Source: Paracoccaceae bacterium (lineage in GTDB: Bacteria; Pseudomonadota; Alphaproteobacteria; Rhodobacterales; Rhodobacteraceae). Taken from it: a stretch of 55,912 nt of DNA. Shown here in pieces: positions 47,464 to 55,857 of the stretch (its first letter is position 1; each line of letters begins with the position of its first letter). The stretch covers positions 1 through 55,912 of the forward strand of contig JAPOXR010000018.1 of NCBI GenBank assembly GCA_026706985.1, written 5' to 3'. The notes below the pieces were generated by a model, which had not been told where the DNA came from, made no database searches, and saw only the letters and a list, made by a program, of their open reading frames with translations. Both the position numbers and the translations under genes were made by a program.

Positions 47464-48116
47464 CGGTTTCCTGCCTTTACCAGCTGTTCAGCGTCAATGA
47501 GTTCCTGTGGACGGTTCACGTTGAAGAACGGGTCCGGTGGCCCGGCATCGAACAATGCAACCGCTGCGCCGTGTTTTTCAGTCCAATGCACCACTTTCCG
47601 CGTTCCCTCGCCGAGTGCCCGGCGCAGATCACCGGCAAGGCAAACGGGCCACAGGCCGAAAGTCGGATGCCGACGCGTTTCACCACCGGAAGTTTCGGTC
47701 GCTGCAAGCGCAATCGGCATGCCGGAACCGGCCGCCGCACGCCGCAGCCGGTCAACCAGATCCATAGGCAGAAAAGGCGTGTCGGCGGCAGCTGTCACAA
47801 TGTGGCTGAATCCCTGACCGGCGGCAAAAACCATTCCCGCCAGCACTCCTGCCAGCGGTCCCGCACGGTCTTCGCTTTCATCGGCAACCACCGGAAGTCC
47901 GAATTGTTCGAACCGCCCGGCGGCACCGTTGGCATTGATTGCCAGCGCAGCCACCTGGGGGTGCATCCGTTCGATCACATGTGCGATCATAGGCGTCCCC
48001 GCCAACTCAAGCAGCGTCTTTTCCCTGAACTGCATACGTGAAGACAATCCTCCCGCGAGGATGATCCCGAGTACCGGCAATTCATCTCCCGAATGCAGGG
48101 AGGGATGGTCAGTCAT
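47460..48116 (-). CDS. mobA: molybdenum cofactor guanylyltransferase
   Basis: A 218-residue MobA, which attaches GMP to Mo-molybdopterin to give the bis-MGD precursor. It has LAGGLSSRMQFREKTLLEL, VVADESEDRAGPLAGVLAGM and TAAADTPFLPMDLVDRL. The ATG at 48116 overlaps the fdhD stop by eight bases; a longer frame to 48152 lies inside fdhD and is not used. Bis-MGD is the cofactor form of formate dehydrogenases, which fits the neighbour fdhD. Confidence 0.9.
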   Translation of the reverse strand: MTDHPSLHSGDELPVLGIILAGGLSSRMQFREKTLLELAGTPMIAHVIERMHPQVAALAINANGAAGRFEQFGLPVVADESEDRAGPLAGVLAGMVFAAGQGFSHIVTAAADTPFLPMDLVDRLRRAAAGSGMPIALAATETSGGETRRHPTFGLWPVCLAGDLRRALGEGTRKVVHWTEKHGAAVALFDAGPPDPFFNVNRPQELIDAEQLVKAGNR

Positions 48117-49002
48117 CACCGGCCGCCTTTCGCCGGTGCCGGCGATCCTCATCCTGCATGTTTCTGTAATCCGCGTCCCGGATCAGCCTCTCCCCGCCGG
48201 CGAGGCACATGAATCGCCGTCCGCGCAGCCGTCCAATCAAGGTCAGCCCCACCTTGCGTGCGATATCGACCCCCCAGGCGGTGAAGCCGGAGCGCGACGC
48301 CAGGACCGGGATTCCCATCATGGCCGTCTTGATAATCATCTCCGTGGTCAATCGCCCGGTCGTATAGAGAATCTTGTCGGACCCGTTCACTTCATTGACA
48401 AGCATCCAACCGGCGACCTTGTCGACGGCATTATGGCGCCCGACATCCTCCATATAGACCAGTGGCAGATCCTGATGGCAAAGCACAGTGCCGTGAATCG
48501 CACCCGCCTCAAGATAGAGGCTGGGTGTGCGGTTTATGGTGGCGGCGAGACTGTACAGCCAGGACACCCGAAGCTTCGTGTCGGGGAGTTTCACCGACTC
48601 AACCGATTCATACAGATCACCGAAAACGGTGCCGACGGCGCAGCCGCTGGTGCGGGTTTTTTTCCGCAGTTTTTCCTCATGCCCGGTCTTGTCAACAGTC
48701 CTCACCACCACAGCATCACTCTCGGCATCGTAATCGACACCGGTCACCTGCCGCATGTCGTCAAGCATGCCCTGATTGGCCAGAAAACCAAGGGCGAGAA
48801 ATTCCGGATAGTCGCCGATTGTCATCGCTGTCAGAATTTCAGTTGAATTCAGAAATATCGTCAACGGCCGTTCCTCAATCACAGCAATGGAAACCGTCTC
48901 ACCACTATGCGTCGACCCCGTCAGCTGCCGGGTCAAACCCGTCGCCTGAGGATCCGGGGCAATCCGGAATTCACCGATTGGTTGATCTTTTCCACCTGGC
49001 AT
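48109..49002 (-). CDS. fdhD: formate dehydrogenase accessory sulfurtransferase FdhD
   Basis: A 297-residue FdhD, which passes sulfur from IscS to the Mo cofactor of formate dehydrogenase. Conserved LGFLANQGML, TRTSGCAVGTVFGDL, MEDVGRHNAVDKVAGW and YTTGRLTTEMIIK are present. The E. coli C-x-x-C site is here SGCAVGT, with one cysteine, as in a large subfamily. ATG at 49002 (MPGGKD) with GGA upstream; a frame to 49065 is open. First gene of the Mo-cofactor operon; no formate dehydrogenase structural genes are in view. Confidence 0.9.
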   Translation of the reverse strand: MPGGKDQPIGEFRIAPDPQATGLTRQLTGSTHSGETVSIAVIEERPLTIFLNSTEILTAMTIGDYPEFLALGFLANQGMLDDMRQVTGVDYDAESDAVVVRTVDKTGHEEKLRKKTRTSGCAVGTVFGDLYESVESVKLPDTKLRVSWLYSLAATINRTPSLYLEAGAIHGTVLCHQDLPLVYMEDVGRHNAVDKVAGWMLVNEVNGSDKILYTTGRLTTEMIIKTAMMGIPVLASRSGFTAWGVDIARKVGLTLIGRLRGRRFMCLAGGERLIRDADYRNMQDEDRRHRRKAAGDD

Positions 49003-49465
49003 CGGAAATCCGCTTATGAGTTCAGGAAGCAGGATAATCCATTGCCGCCCTCGCCGGAATGCCAATGTATTGATCAGCCATCAACGAGGTTCAGGATTCT
49101 TAACTATTGCCTGGAATTCAGGCATATTTTTGCCCATCTGATATAACACGATAGTTGATTATCCGGTTCAACCCTGAAGAAGCTTCAGAAAAAGCCGCCT
49201 GACGGTTCTACCTGTTGGATAAGTCGCGGAGAGACGACTCGCGGAAAGGTTCTGCAGGGCAGGAGGATCGGTAAAGCTTTTCATGGACCGATCGCAGTCG
49301 GAACTGGTGACCACTTACCCGCGTTTCACGGTTGGAAAGATCACCTGACCGTGACAAATCTCCTATAATTGCGTACCCCGGTCGCCGGTGCGTACGAAAG
49401 CCTGCCTGGCAAGCTAATTCTCCCTTCACGCAACGGATAAGGAGAATTCGGAAGGAGATTTGACA
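49003..49465. other. gene-free region with a likely promoter
   Basis: About 460 bases without a gene. A TATAAT box at 49364-49369 could be the -10 element of the following HipA-like gene. Short imperfect inverted repeats (ACGGTTGG ... GACCGT region near 49328-49352) may be operator sites. No HipB-like helix-turn-helix gene could be found here. Confidence 0.35.
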
Positions 49466-49913
49466 ATGAAGTGGGATTGGTTCGATCTTTTCAGCCGAGC
49501 GAAGGAATGGAGCATAAAATTGATCAGCGCACCACCGGAACCGCAGATTTCGGATGAATATCTCCAAACAGAAAAGGAACCGTTGCAGGCGTTGGAGATT
49601 TATCGCCATACCGAAGCGGAATTGGTGGGACACCTTTTTTTGTGAGCAGGGAAAGTTCGTGTTTCGGTACCACCCTGAGTATTCCGGTTATCCCATTTCA
49701 TCTTTTCCCAATTTAGACCAAGAGTATCGCTCGAAACACATTTGGCCCTTTTTCGCGGTCCGTATCCCTCCTCTGAATCGTCCGGATGTGCGCGAGGTGC
49801 TCGATCGCCGGGCAATCAAAGATGATCAGATTTTTGAGATTTTGGGAGCAGTCGGCAGACTATCTGTAGCTAACCCGTATGAATTCAGGCTTGGTCAATT
49901 GACCAACTCATAA
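49466..49913 (+). pseudogene. HipA N-terminal-domain-like (HipS-type) gene with frameshift at T7
   Basis: The ATG at 49466 has a good ribosome-binding site (GGAAGGAG). The first frame gives 59 residues ending TEAELVGHLFL-stop. The -1/+2 frame continues as FCEQGKFVFRYHPEYSGYP and then HIWPFFAVRIPPLNRPDV, a pattern of the HipA N-terminal subdomain (F-x-Y-x-x-Y ... L-x-FF-x-NRIP). Removing one T from the seven-T run at 49635-49641 joins both parts into one protein of about 148 residues. It may be a true mutation, a phase-variable tract or a sequencing error. No hipT or hipB gene is adjacent. Confidence 0.65.
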
Positions 49914-50130
49914 AGCAGGCGAAACCGCAGAGTGTCGGCTCCCGAATTCCTGACTCAGGTTTTGAGTTCCCCCTGACGGCACCAAGCGGAGAGAGAATTC
50001 TTTCGCCACTTGGCTGAAGAGATCCCCGCCAGTGGCCGCTGATACATGGGTCGGCCGTAGCTGGCACTTGGCCGGAAAAGTATGCGGACGCCGAGTTGAT
50101 CCGGTAGCAAGCCATTGCTACCTATGAAAC

Positions 50131-50424
50131 ATGAGATCCGTCGGAATCAGAGTTCTTAACAGCAAGCTGAGCGAATACGTCCGGCTTGCGGAGTCCGGGG
50201 AGACGATCCTTGTGACAGACCGGGGTCAGGTTGTGGCGGAACTCGGCCCGCTCCGGGAGACTCGGAGCCCGACCCTCGCCGACGCCCTCCTGTCGGAAGC
50301 GGTCCGGTCCGGGGTGCTGACGCCGCCGAGGTTGGCCTCCTCGGGAACACCGCCCAAACCCGAGCCCGTGGCCACGCTGGAAGAAGTCCTCGCCGATCTG
50401 GACGAGAGCCGGCGCGACCGGTGA
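50131..50424 (+). CDS. Phd/YefM-type antitoxin (VapB-like)
   Basis: A 97-residue antitoxin, beginning MRSVGIRVLNSKLSEYVRLA with ETILVTDRGQVVAEL next, the standard Phd/YefM/VapB DNA-binding domain, plus an acidic C-terminus. The toxin gene follows with overlapping GTG/TGA but is internally deleted, so this antitoxin is probably an orphan. Confidence 0.85.
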   Translation: MRSVGIRVLNSKLSEYVRLAESGETILVTDRGQVVAELGPLRETRSPTLADALLSEAVRSGVLTPPRLASSGTPPKPEPVATLEEVLADLDESRRDR

Positions 50425-50591
50425 TCCACCTCGATTCGTCAGTTGCGCTGGCGCTTCATCTGGCGTCATGCACCTATCTGGCTGGACATGGGCAGAGGAT
50501 CGCGCTGGCGAGTTACGACCGGCGGATGAACGATGTGGTCCGCGCGATGGATATTCCGCTGCACGACCTTGAGGCCCCGCATACCGCATGA
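50421..50591 (+). pseudogene. VapC (PIN) toxin with internal deletion
   Basis: 56 codons starting with a GTG that overlaps the antitoxin stop. The first residues VIHLDSSVALA are the VapC N-terminus. Directly after comes LHLASCTYLAGHGQRIAL, then ASYDRRMNDVVRAMDIPLH, the C-terminal part. A normal VapC has about 130 residues, so some 80 from the middle, with most catalytic acids, are missing in frame. GCGCTGGCG-like sequences near the junction suggest deletion between short repeats. Confidence 0.75.
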
Positions 50592-50745
50592 TCGTCGCTC
50601 TTTGCCGAATGTCAGCCGCGGTCAGCTGCGGATAAATTATTGATTCAATCCAGGAACGATCCTGATGCTGATTCCGGGGTGCTGTTTGGGTGCGCTTGGT
50701 ATACAGGCCTTCCGGCACTGCCCCGGCGGGTAAAGGAAGACTTGA

Positions 50746-51024
50746 TTGCAGAAGCGGCAGGGCGAGATCATCGCCATTCGTTCCCTTGAATGGCTTGCCC
50801 GTGACGAAGATCTCATGCGCGGTTTTCTGACTGCGACGGGAACTGATTTAGCGGAGGTGAGCGAGCGGGCCGAGAGCCCTGAATTTCTTGCCGCGGTGCT
50901 TGACTATCTGCTGTCCTCGGATCGCAATGTGACATCCTTCTGCGAAGAGTGCGGCATTCCACCGGAGGCACCGATGGCGGCGCGTCAACTCCTTCCCGGC
51001 GGCGACTCTCCGCATTGGACATGA
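50746..51024 (+). CDS. DUF3572 family protein
   Basis: A 92-residue helical protein of the alphaproteobacterial DUF3572 family. Characteristic are a central RGFLTATGTDLAEVSE and LAAVLDYLLSSDRNVTSFCE, and a C-terminal GIPPEAPMAARQLLPG. Function unknown. TTG start at 50746 after GGAAGACTTGA. Its stop overlaps the start of the HAD phosphatase gene (ATGA), so the two are co-translated. Confidence 0.82.
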   Translation: MQKRQGEIIAIRSLEWLARDEDLMRGFLTATGTDLAEVSERAESPEFLAAVLDYLLSSDRNVTSFCEECGIPPEAPMAARQLLPGGDSPHWT

Positions 51025-51725
51025 GGTCATACATGCGGTTCCGGGGGATTTTGTTTGACAAGGATGGCACGCTTTTTGACTTTCAGGCCACTTGGGCAAA
51101 TTGGATGTCAAACGCGCTGAGCGCGGCGTCGGGAGGTGATGATGAGCGCGCCCGGTGCGCCGGGGCGGAGCTTGGCTTTGACTATGACGCCGGCAGGTTT
51201 GACGCCGGCAGCGCATTTGTCACCGGTACGCCGGAAGTCTCTTTGAATGTGTTTGCGCGCCATTTCCCGGAGTTGGGGCAGGAGCGGCTGATGCGCATCC
51301 TGCGCGGCTCCGGTTCTGAATCGGTGCAGACGCCACCGGTTCCGTTGCCGCCGCTATTGGACGGGTTGCGGCGGCAGGGATTCGAGCTGGGCGTGGTGAC
51401 CAATGACTGGAGTTCATCCGCCGAGGCGCAGCTGCGGGCGGCGGGCTGTCTCGAATATTTCGGCTTTCTCGTCGGTTCGGACAGCGGTTTCGGCAGCAAA
51501 CCCGATCCGGAAATGCTTCTGGCCTTCTGTGCGGCGACGGATATCGAGCCCGGCCAATGCCTGATGGTCGGTGACAGTCCGGTTGACATGCTCGCCGGCC
51601 AGCGCGCCGGCATGACCACGGTTGCCGTGTTGACCGGCACCGATGACCGCGATGTCCTGGCCCCTCTCGCGGATGCGGTGCTGCCGGATATCGGCGCCAT
51701 TCCGGACTGGATTGATGCCGCTTGA
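51021..51725 (+). CDS. HAD-family phosphatase (phosphoglycolate phosphatase-like)
   Basis: A 234-residue HAD hydrolase. Motif I is FDKDGTLFDF with the nucleophilic Asp, motif II VVTNDWS, motif III SKPDPEML and motif IV MVGDSPVDML. A helical cap of the Gph type is inserted after motif I. Such enzymes detoxify 2-phosphoglycolate or other small phosphates; exact substrate unknown. ATG at 51021 in an ATGA overlap with the DUF3572 gene. Confidence 0.85.
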   Translation: MRSYMRFRGILFDKDGTLFDFQATWANWMSNALSAASGGDDERARCAGAELGFDYDAGRFDAGSAFVTGTPEVSLNVFARHFPELGQERLMRILRGSGSESVQTPPVPLPPLLDGLRRQGFELGVVTNDWSSSAEAQLRAAGCLEYFGFLVGSDSGFGSKPDPEMLLAFCAATDIEPGQCLMVGDSPVDMLAGQRAGMTTVAVLTGTDDRDVLAPLADAVLPDIGAIPDWIDAA

Positions 51726-51785
51726 TTTTTGCCGCACCGGCGGTAAAGCATTCGCCGCTGCGGCTGGGATTGACGGGAGAGGCTG

Positions 51786-53330
51786 ATGCCGAGACGGCGA
51801 CGCGGCGGCGGCCATAAGGCTAATCTGGAACGCGCCTCAAAATCAGTCATACAGCAGATGGGGTGGCGGATTCCGGTCAATACCGACCGGCCGACGGAAC
51901 CGCTTGATGAAGACGGTGTGCACGCCATCCATAATGCCGCAATGCGGGTGCTGGAAGAAATCGGCATCGAGTTCCTGAACAGCGAATCGACGGAAATACT
52001 CCGTGAGGCCGGCTGCAGTGTCGATGGCACCAATGTCCGGATGGGGCGCGACTTCGTCATGGAAATGGTCGAACACTGCCCGTCCCAATTCACCATGACG
52101 CCGCGGAATCCGGGGCGGCAAGTCATCATTGGCGGCCGCCATATGGTTTTCGGAAACGTGTCTTCGCCGCCGAGCACCTACAATCTCGATGACGGAAAAC
52201 AGGTCGGTACGCGGCGGACTTTCCGTGAACTGATGAAGCTCACCCAATATTTCAACTGCATCCATATCGCCTGCGGTTACCCGGTCGAACCGGTCGACCT
52301 GCATCCCTCGACCCGTCACCTCGACTGTCTGTTCGACAAGTTGACGATTTCAGACAAGGTTGTGCATGCCTACTCGCTCGGCCGCGAGCGGGTTGAGGAT
52401 GTGATGGAAATGGTGCGGATTGCCGGTGGCCATACACATGAGGAATTCGACGCCTCGGCGAAATTCTTCACCAACATTAATTCCACTTCGCCCCTGAAAC
52501 ATGACAAGCCGATGCTCGACGGTGCCATGCGGATGGCGCGGCGCGGTCAGGCAGTCTTCGTGACACCCTTCACATTGGCCGGAGCGATGGCGCCGGTGAC
52601 GATGCCGGGTGCGGTCACACAATCCATCGCCGAAGGCCTGGCCGCGATCGCCCTGCTGCAATTCATCAATCCAGGGGCGCCCTGTGTCTTCGGCACATTC
52701 ACATCGAATGTGGATATGCGCTCCGGCGCGCCCGCCTTCGGCACCCCGGAATATGTCCGGGCGACGCAGATGACCGGTCAGATGTGCCGGTTTTACGATA
52801 TTCCTCTCCGCGCTTCGAATGCCTGCGCCGCCAATGTTCCGGACGCACAATCCGTCTGGGAGAGTTCAAATTCGCTTTGGTCGGCAGTCCAGTCGGGGGT
52901 CAATGTTGTGTATCACAGCGCCGGATGGCTTGAAGGTGGTCTCATCGCCTGCCCGGAGAAATTCGTTATGGATTGCGAATTGCTGCAGCAGACTCAGCGT
53001 TATTTCGAAAGCGAACTCACCCGCACGCGGGAAGAGGATCTTGCGCTCGACGCGATCCGGGAAGTCGGCCCGCACGGGCATTTCTTCGGCGCCTTGCACA
53101 CCCAGGAACGCTACACCTCGGCATTTTATGAACCGTTTCTGAGCGATTGGCGGAATTTCGAAGCCTGGCAGCTTGATGGCGGGGTGTGGACAGCGCAGCG
53201 TGCCAACACATTATATAAGAAGATCCTGGAGGAGTTCACGCCGCCGCCGATGGATGACGCGGTGCGCGAGGAGTTGGCCGATTTCGTCACCCGCCGGAAA
53301 GCCGAAGGCGGAGCACCGACGGATTACTGA
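51786..53330 (+). CDS. trimethylamine methyltransferase family protein (MttB-like, non-pyrrolysine)
   Basis: A 514-residue member of the MttB superfamily (COG5598). Conserved stretches are EEIGIEFLNSESTEIL, FVTPFTLAGAMAPVT and CRFYDIPLRASNACAANVPDAQ. The frame runs to the TGA without any amber codon, so it is a non-pyrrolysine homologue; characterised ones demethylate glycine betaine or other quaternary amines with a corrinoid partner. No corrinoid protein or reductive activator is encoded in the window. It lies 60 bases after the HAD gene and is convergent with pheT. Confidence 0.88.
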   Translation: MPRRRRGGGHKANLERASKSVIQQMGWRIPVNTDRPTEPLDEDGVHAIHNAAMRVLEEIGIEFLNSESTEILREAGCSVDGTNVRMGRDFVMEMVEHCPSQFTMTPRNPGRQVIIGGRHMVFGNVSSPPSTYNLDDGKQVGTRRTFRELMKLTQYFNCIHIACGYPVEPVDLHPSTRHLDCLFDKLTISDKVVHAYSLGRERVEDVMEMVRIAGGHTHEEFDASAKFFTNINSTSPLKHDKPMLDGAMRMARRGQAVFVTPFTLAGAMAPVTMPGAVTQSIAEGLAAIALLQFINPGAPCVFGTFTSNVDMRSGAPAFGTPEYVRATQMTGQMCRFYDIPLRASNACAANVPDAQSVWESSNSLWSAVQSGVNVVYHSAGWLEGGLIACPEKFVMDCELLQQTQRYFESELTRTREEDLALDAIREVGPHGHFFGALHTQERYTSAFYEPFLSDWRNFEAWQLDGGVWTAQRANTLYKKILEEFTPPPMDDAVREELADFVTRRKAEGGAPTDY

Positions 53331-53341
53331 ATAATCCAGGT

Positions 53342-55777
53342 TCAGCTTCGCAGTTGACCACCCGTTGCCTGTTCGACCCGCTGGGCGATTTCCGCCGATA
53401 TCGCTTCGAGTTCCGACTCCTTGAAAGCGGAAATGCGCGGGTGCAGACGCACTGTCACGGCGAGTGATTTTTTGCCCGCACCGAGTTGCTCCTCGGCCTT
53501 TGCTCCGGAATATTCATCGAACAGTTTCACCAATCCGAACATATTGCGGTGTTTCGATTTGTGCACTGCCGCCACCAGCGCCTGAGCCTCGACGCCATTG
53601 TCCACAACGAATGCGAAATCACGGTCAACATGCTGCAGCGTTTCCGGTTTGAATGCCGGACGGGTCCGGCTCTTCGAGCGAGCCTCCGGCAACTCATCCA
53701 GAAACAGCGTGAATGCGGAGGCAACACCTTTGATACCAAGCCTGTTCAGCAATTTCGGATTGAGCTCGCCGAACGCCGCCAGCGGTTTTCCCGGTTGCAG
53801 AAACATGGTGCCGGCGCGCCCCGGATGCCACCAGGAAGCCACCTCGCGCGATACCCTGTAGCCGGTCGGTTTGATCATTGATGCCAGAACCGTCTCCGCA
53901 TCCGCCCTAGCGTCGAACAGGTCCACCCGTCGGTCGCCGATATGCGGCCCGCGCGGTGAGCGCTGCCCGATCAGCAGACCGGCCGCACAGACAGCCTCAT
54001 CGCCGGCGCCTGGGCCGAAAAAGACCGGACCGACTTCAAACAATGCCAGATCTCCGAAACCACGAGACTGATTTGCCAGCGCCGCCTTGAGAAGGCCAGG
54101 GAGCAGATCAGGACGCATCACCGTCATTTCCGACGACATCGGATTATCGAGTTCGGTGAGTGCGCCTTTGTCGGAGAACATGGCCGCCATCCCGGCATCA
54201 ACAAAGGAGTAGGTCACGCATTCATTGTAGCCGAGCGCGGCTATGCTACGGCGGCAGATCTGTTCGCGCTTCTGTGCCGGGGTCAGGATTTGCCGGGCAA
54301 TGCCCTTTGCAGGCCGCGGCAATGGCCTGGCTTCCAGCTTGGTCAGTGACACGATTCTGGCGATTTCCTCAACCAGATCGACTTCACCGAAAATGTCCGG
54401 CCGCCAACTCGGCGGCACCACCGAAACGGTATCGCCTTCACCGGCAACGGCAAATCCGAGATCGCTGAGTATCCTCAACTGTTCCTTCGGCGCCACCGAA
54501 ACTCCGGCAATCTGCTGCACCCGGCCTAAACGCAGCTGCAGGCTGCGTGTGGTATCCGGCACCTCGCCGTCAAACACCACTTCAGATGCCTCGCCGCCGC
54601 AGATCTCCATGACCAGACGCGTCGCCATTTCCAGACCGGGAAGCGCGAATTCCGGATCGACCCCGCGTTCGAACCGGTAGCGGGCATCAGAACTGATTTT
54701 CAGCTGTCGGCCTGTCGCCGCCGTCGTCACCGGGTTCCACAGGGCGCTTTCTAGAAAGACATTCACCGTCGCTTCGGTGCATCCGGTCGCAAGACCGCCC
54801 ATAATTCCGGCGATGCTTTCCGGGCCATTCCCGTCCGAAATCAAAGTCTGGCCCTTACGGAAACTGTGCTCGGCACCGTCGAGCGCGGTCAGGCTTTCAC
54901 CGCCCCTTGCCGGATGGATCCGCAATCCGCCGCTGACCTTGTCGGCGTCGAACGCGTGCAATGGCCGGTTGCGGTCATAAGTCACGAAATTGGTGATATC
55001 GACGAGAGCGGAAATCGGCCGGAGGCCGATGGCTTCAAGCCGGCGGCGCAGCCAGGCCGGTGATTCACAATTATTGACGCCCCGGATCACGCGCCCGAAA
55101 AATACCGGGCAGGCTTCCGGTTTGGCATCGTCGTCGATCGTTACGGTGACCGGACAAGGAAAGCGCCCCGGCACCGGTTCGACCGGGCTGGTCTTCAGCA
55201 CGCCGAGGCCGCGGGCCGCCAGATCGCGGGCAATGCCGCTCACACCAAGAGCATCAGGACGGTTCGGCGTCACCGCGATTTCAATCACCGGATCATTGAG
55301 TCCGGCAAATTCCATGAATTGTGCCCCAAGTGGTGAATCGGGCGGCAGTTCGATAATTCCGTCATGCTCGTCGGAGAGTTTCATCTCCTTTTCCGAACAC
55401 AGCATTCCGGCGCTTTCCACCCCGCGGATAAGGCTCTTTTTCAATTCAAGCCCGGTGCCCGGTATGCGCGTGCCCGGCGGTGCGAACACACCGATCAAGC
55501 CGGTGCGTGCATTCGGAGCGCCGCAGACCACCTGCACCTCCGTGCGGTCTCCTCTCGGGCCATCCGGCCGGGTCTCCACCAGGCAGACCCGCAGCCGATC
55601 CGCATCCGGATGCGGTTCAGCCTTGATGACACGGCAAATCGTGAATGCGCCGAGTTCCGACGCCGGATCCTCCAACGCCTCAACTTCAAGACCGACATCT
55701 GTCAGCGCTTCGGCGATTTCGTGCACCGAAGCCTGTGTGTCGATATGTTCTGCAAGCCAGGAGAGTGTGAACTTCAT
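53342..55777 (-). CDS. pheT: phenylalanine-tRNA ligase subunit β
   Basis: An 811-residue PheT. N-terminal B1 (MKFTLSWLAEHID), EMAP-type tRNA-binding fold (about 40-150, IKAEPHPDADRLRVC), B3/B4 editing domain, B5, catalytic-like core and the C-terminal anticodon-binding FDX-ACB domain (HVDRDFAFVVD onwards). It pairs with PheS to charge tRNA-Phe. The ATG at 55777 gives the standard start; the frame extends 24 codons upstream but that is non-coding. The usual pheS upstream neighbour is not visible because an ISAs1 copy ends 80 bases upstream. Confidence 0.95.
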   Translation of the reverse strand: MKFTLSWLAEHIDTQASVHEIAEALTDVGLEVEALEDPASELGAFTICRVIKAEPHPDADRLRVCLVETRPDGPRGDRTEVQVVCGAPNARTGLIGVFAPPGTRIPGTGLELKKSLIRGVESAGMLCSEKEMKLSDEHDGIIELPPDSPLGAQFMEFAGLNDPVIEIAVTPNRPDALGVSGIARDLAARGLGVLKTSPVEPVPGRFPCPVTVTIDDDAKPEACPVFFGRVIRGVNNCESPAWLRRRLEAIGLRPISALVDITNFVTYDRNRPLHAFDADKVSGGLRIHPARGGESLTALDGAEHSFRKGQTLISDGNGPESIAGIMGGLATGCTEATVNVFLESALWNPVTTAATGRQLKISSDARYRFERGVDPEFALPGLEMATRLVMEICGGEASEVVFDGEVPDTTRSLQLRLGRVQQIAGVSVAPKEQLRILSDLGFAVAGEGDTVSVVPPSWRPDIFGEVDLVEEIARIVSLTKLEARPLPRPAKGIARQILTPAQKREQICRRSIAALGYNECVTYSFVDAGMAAMFSDKGALTELDNPMSSEMTVMRPDLLPGLLKAALANQSRGFGDLALFEVGPVFFGPGAGDEAVCAAGLLIGQRSPRGPHIGDRRVDLFDARADAETVLASMIKPTGYRVSREVASWWHPGRAGTMFLQPGKPLAAFGELNPKLLNRLGIKGVASAFTLFLDELPEARSKSRTRPAFKPETLQHVDRDFAFVVDNGVEAQALVAAVHKSKHRNMFGLVKLFDEYSGAKAEEQLGAGKKSLAVTVRLHPRISAFKESELEAISAEIAQRVEQATGGQLRS

Positions 55778-55857
55778 TTCACGTCCCAATGCGGTGAAGG
55801 AAAAGGCGCTCTTTATTGCAACCACTCCAATAACGGAAGTGGCCGGCACGGCCCGGG

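Noticed and set aside
51786-53330. Pyrrolysine-containing MttB
   Set aside because: The frame has no in-frame TAG and no pyl genes are seen, so it is the non-pyrrolysine type.
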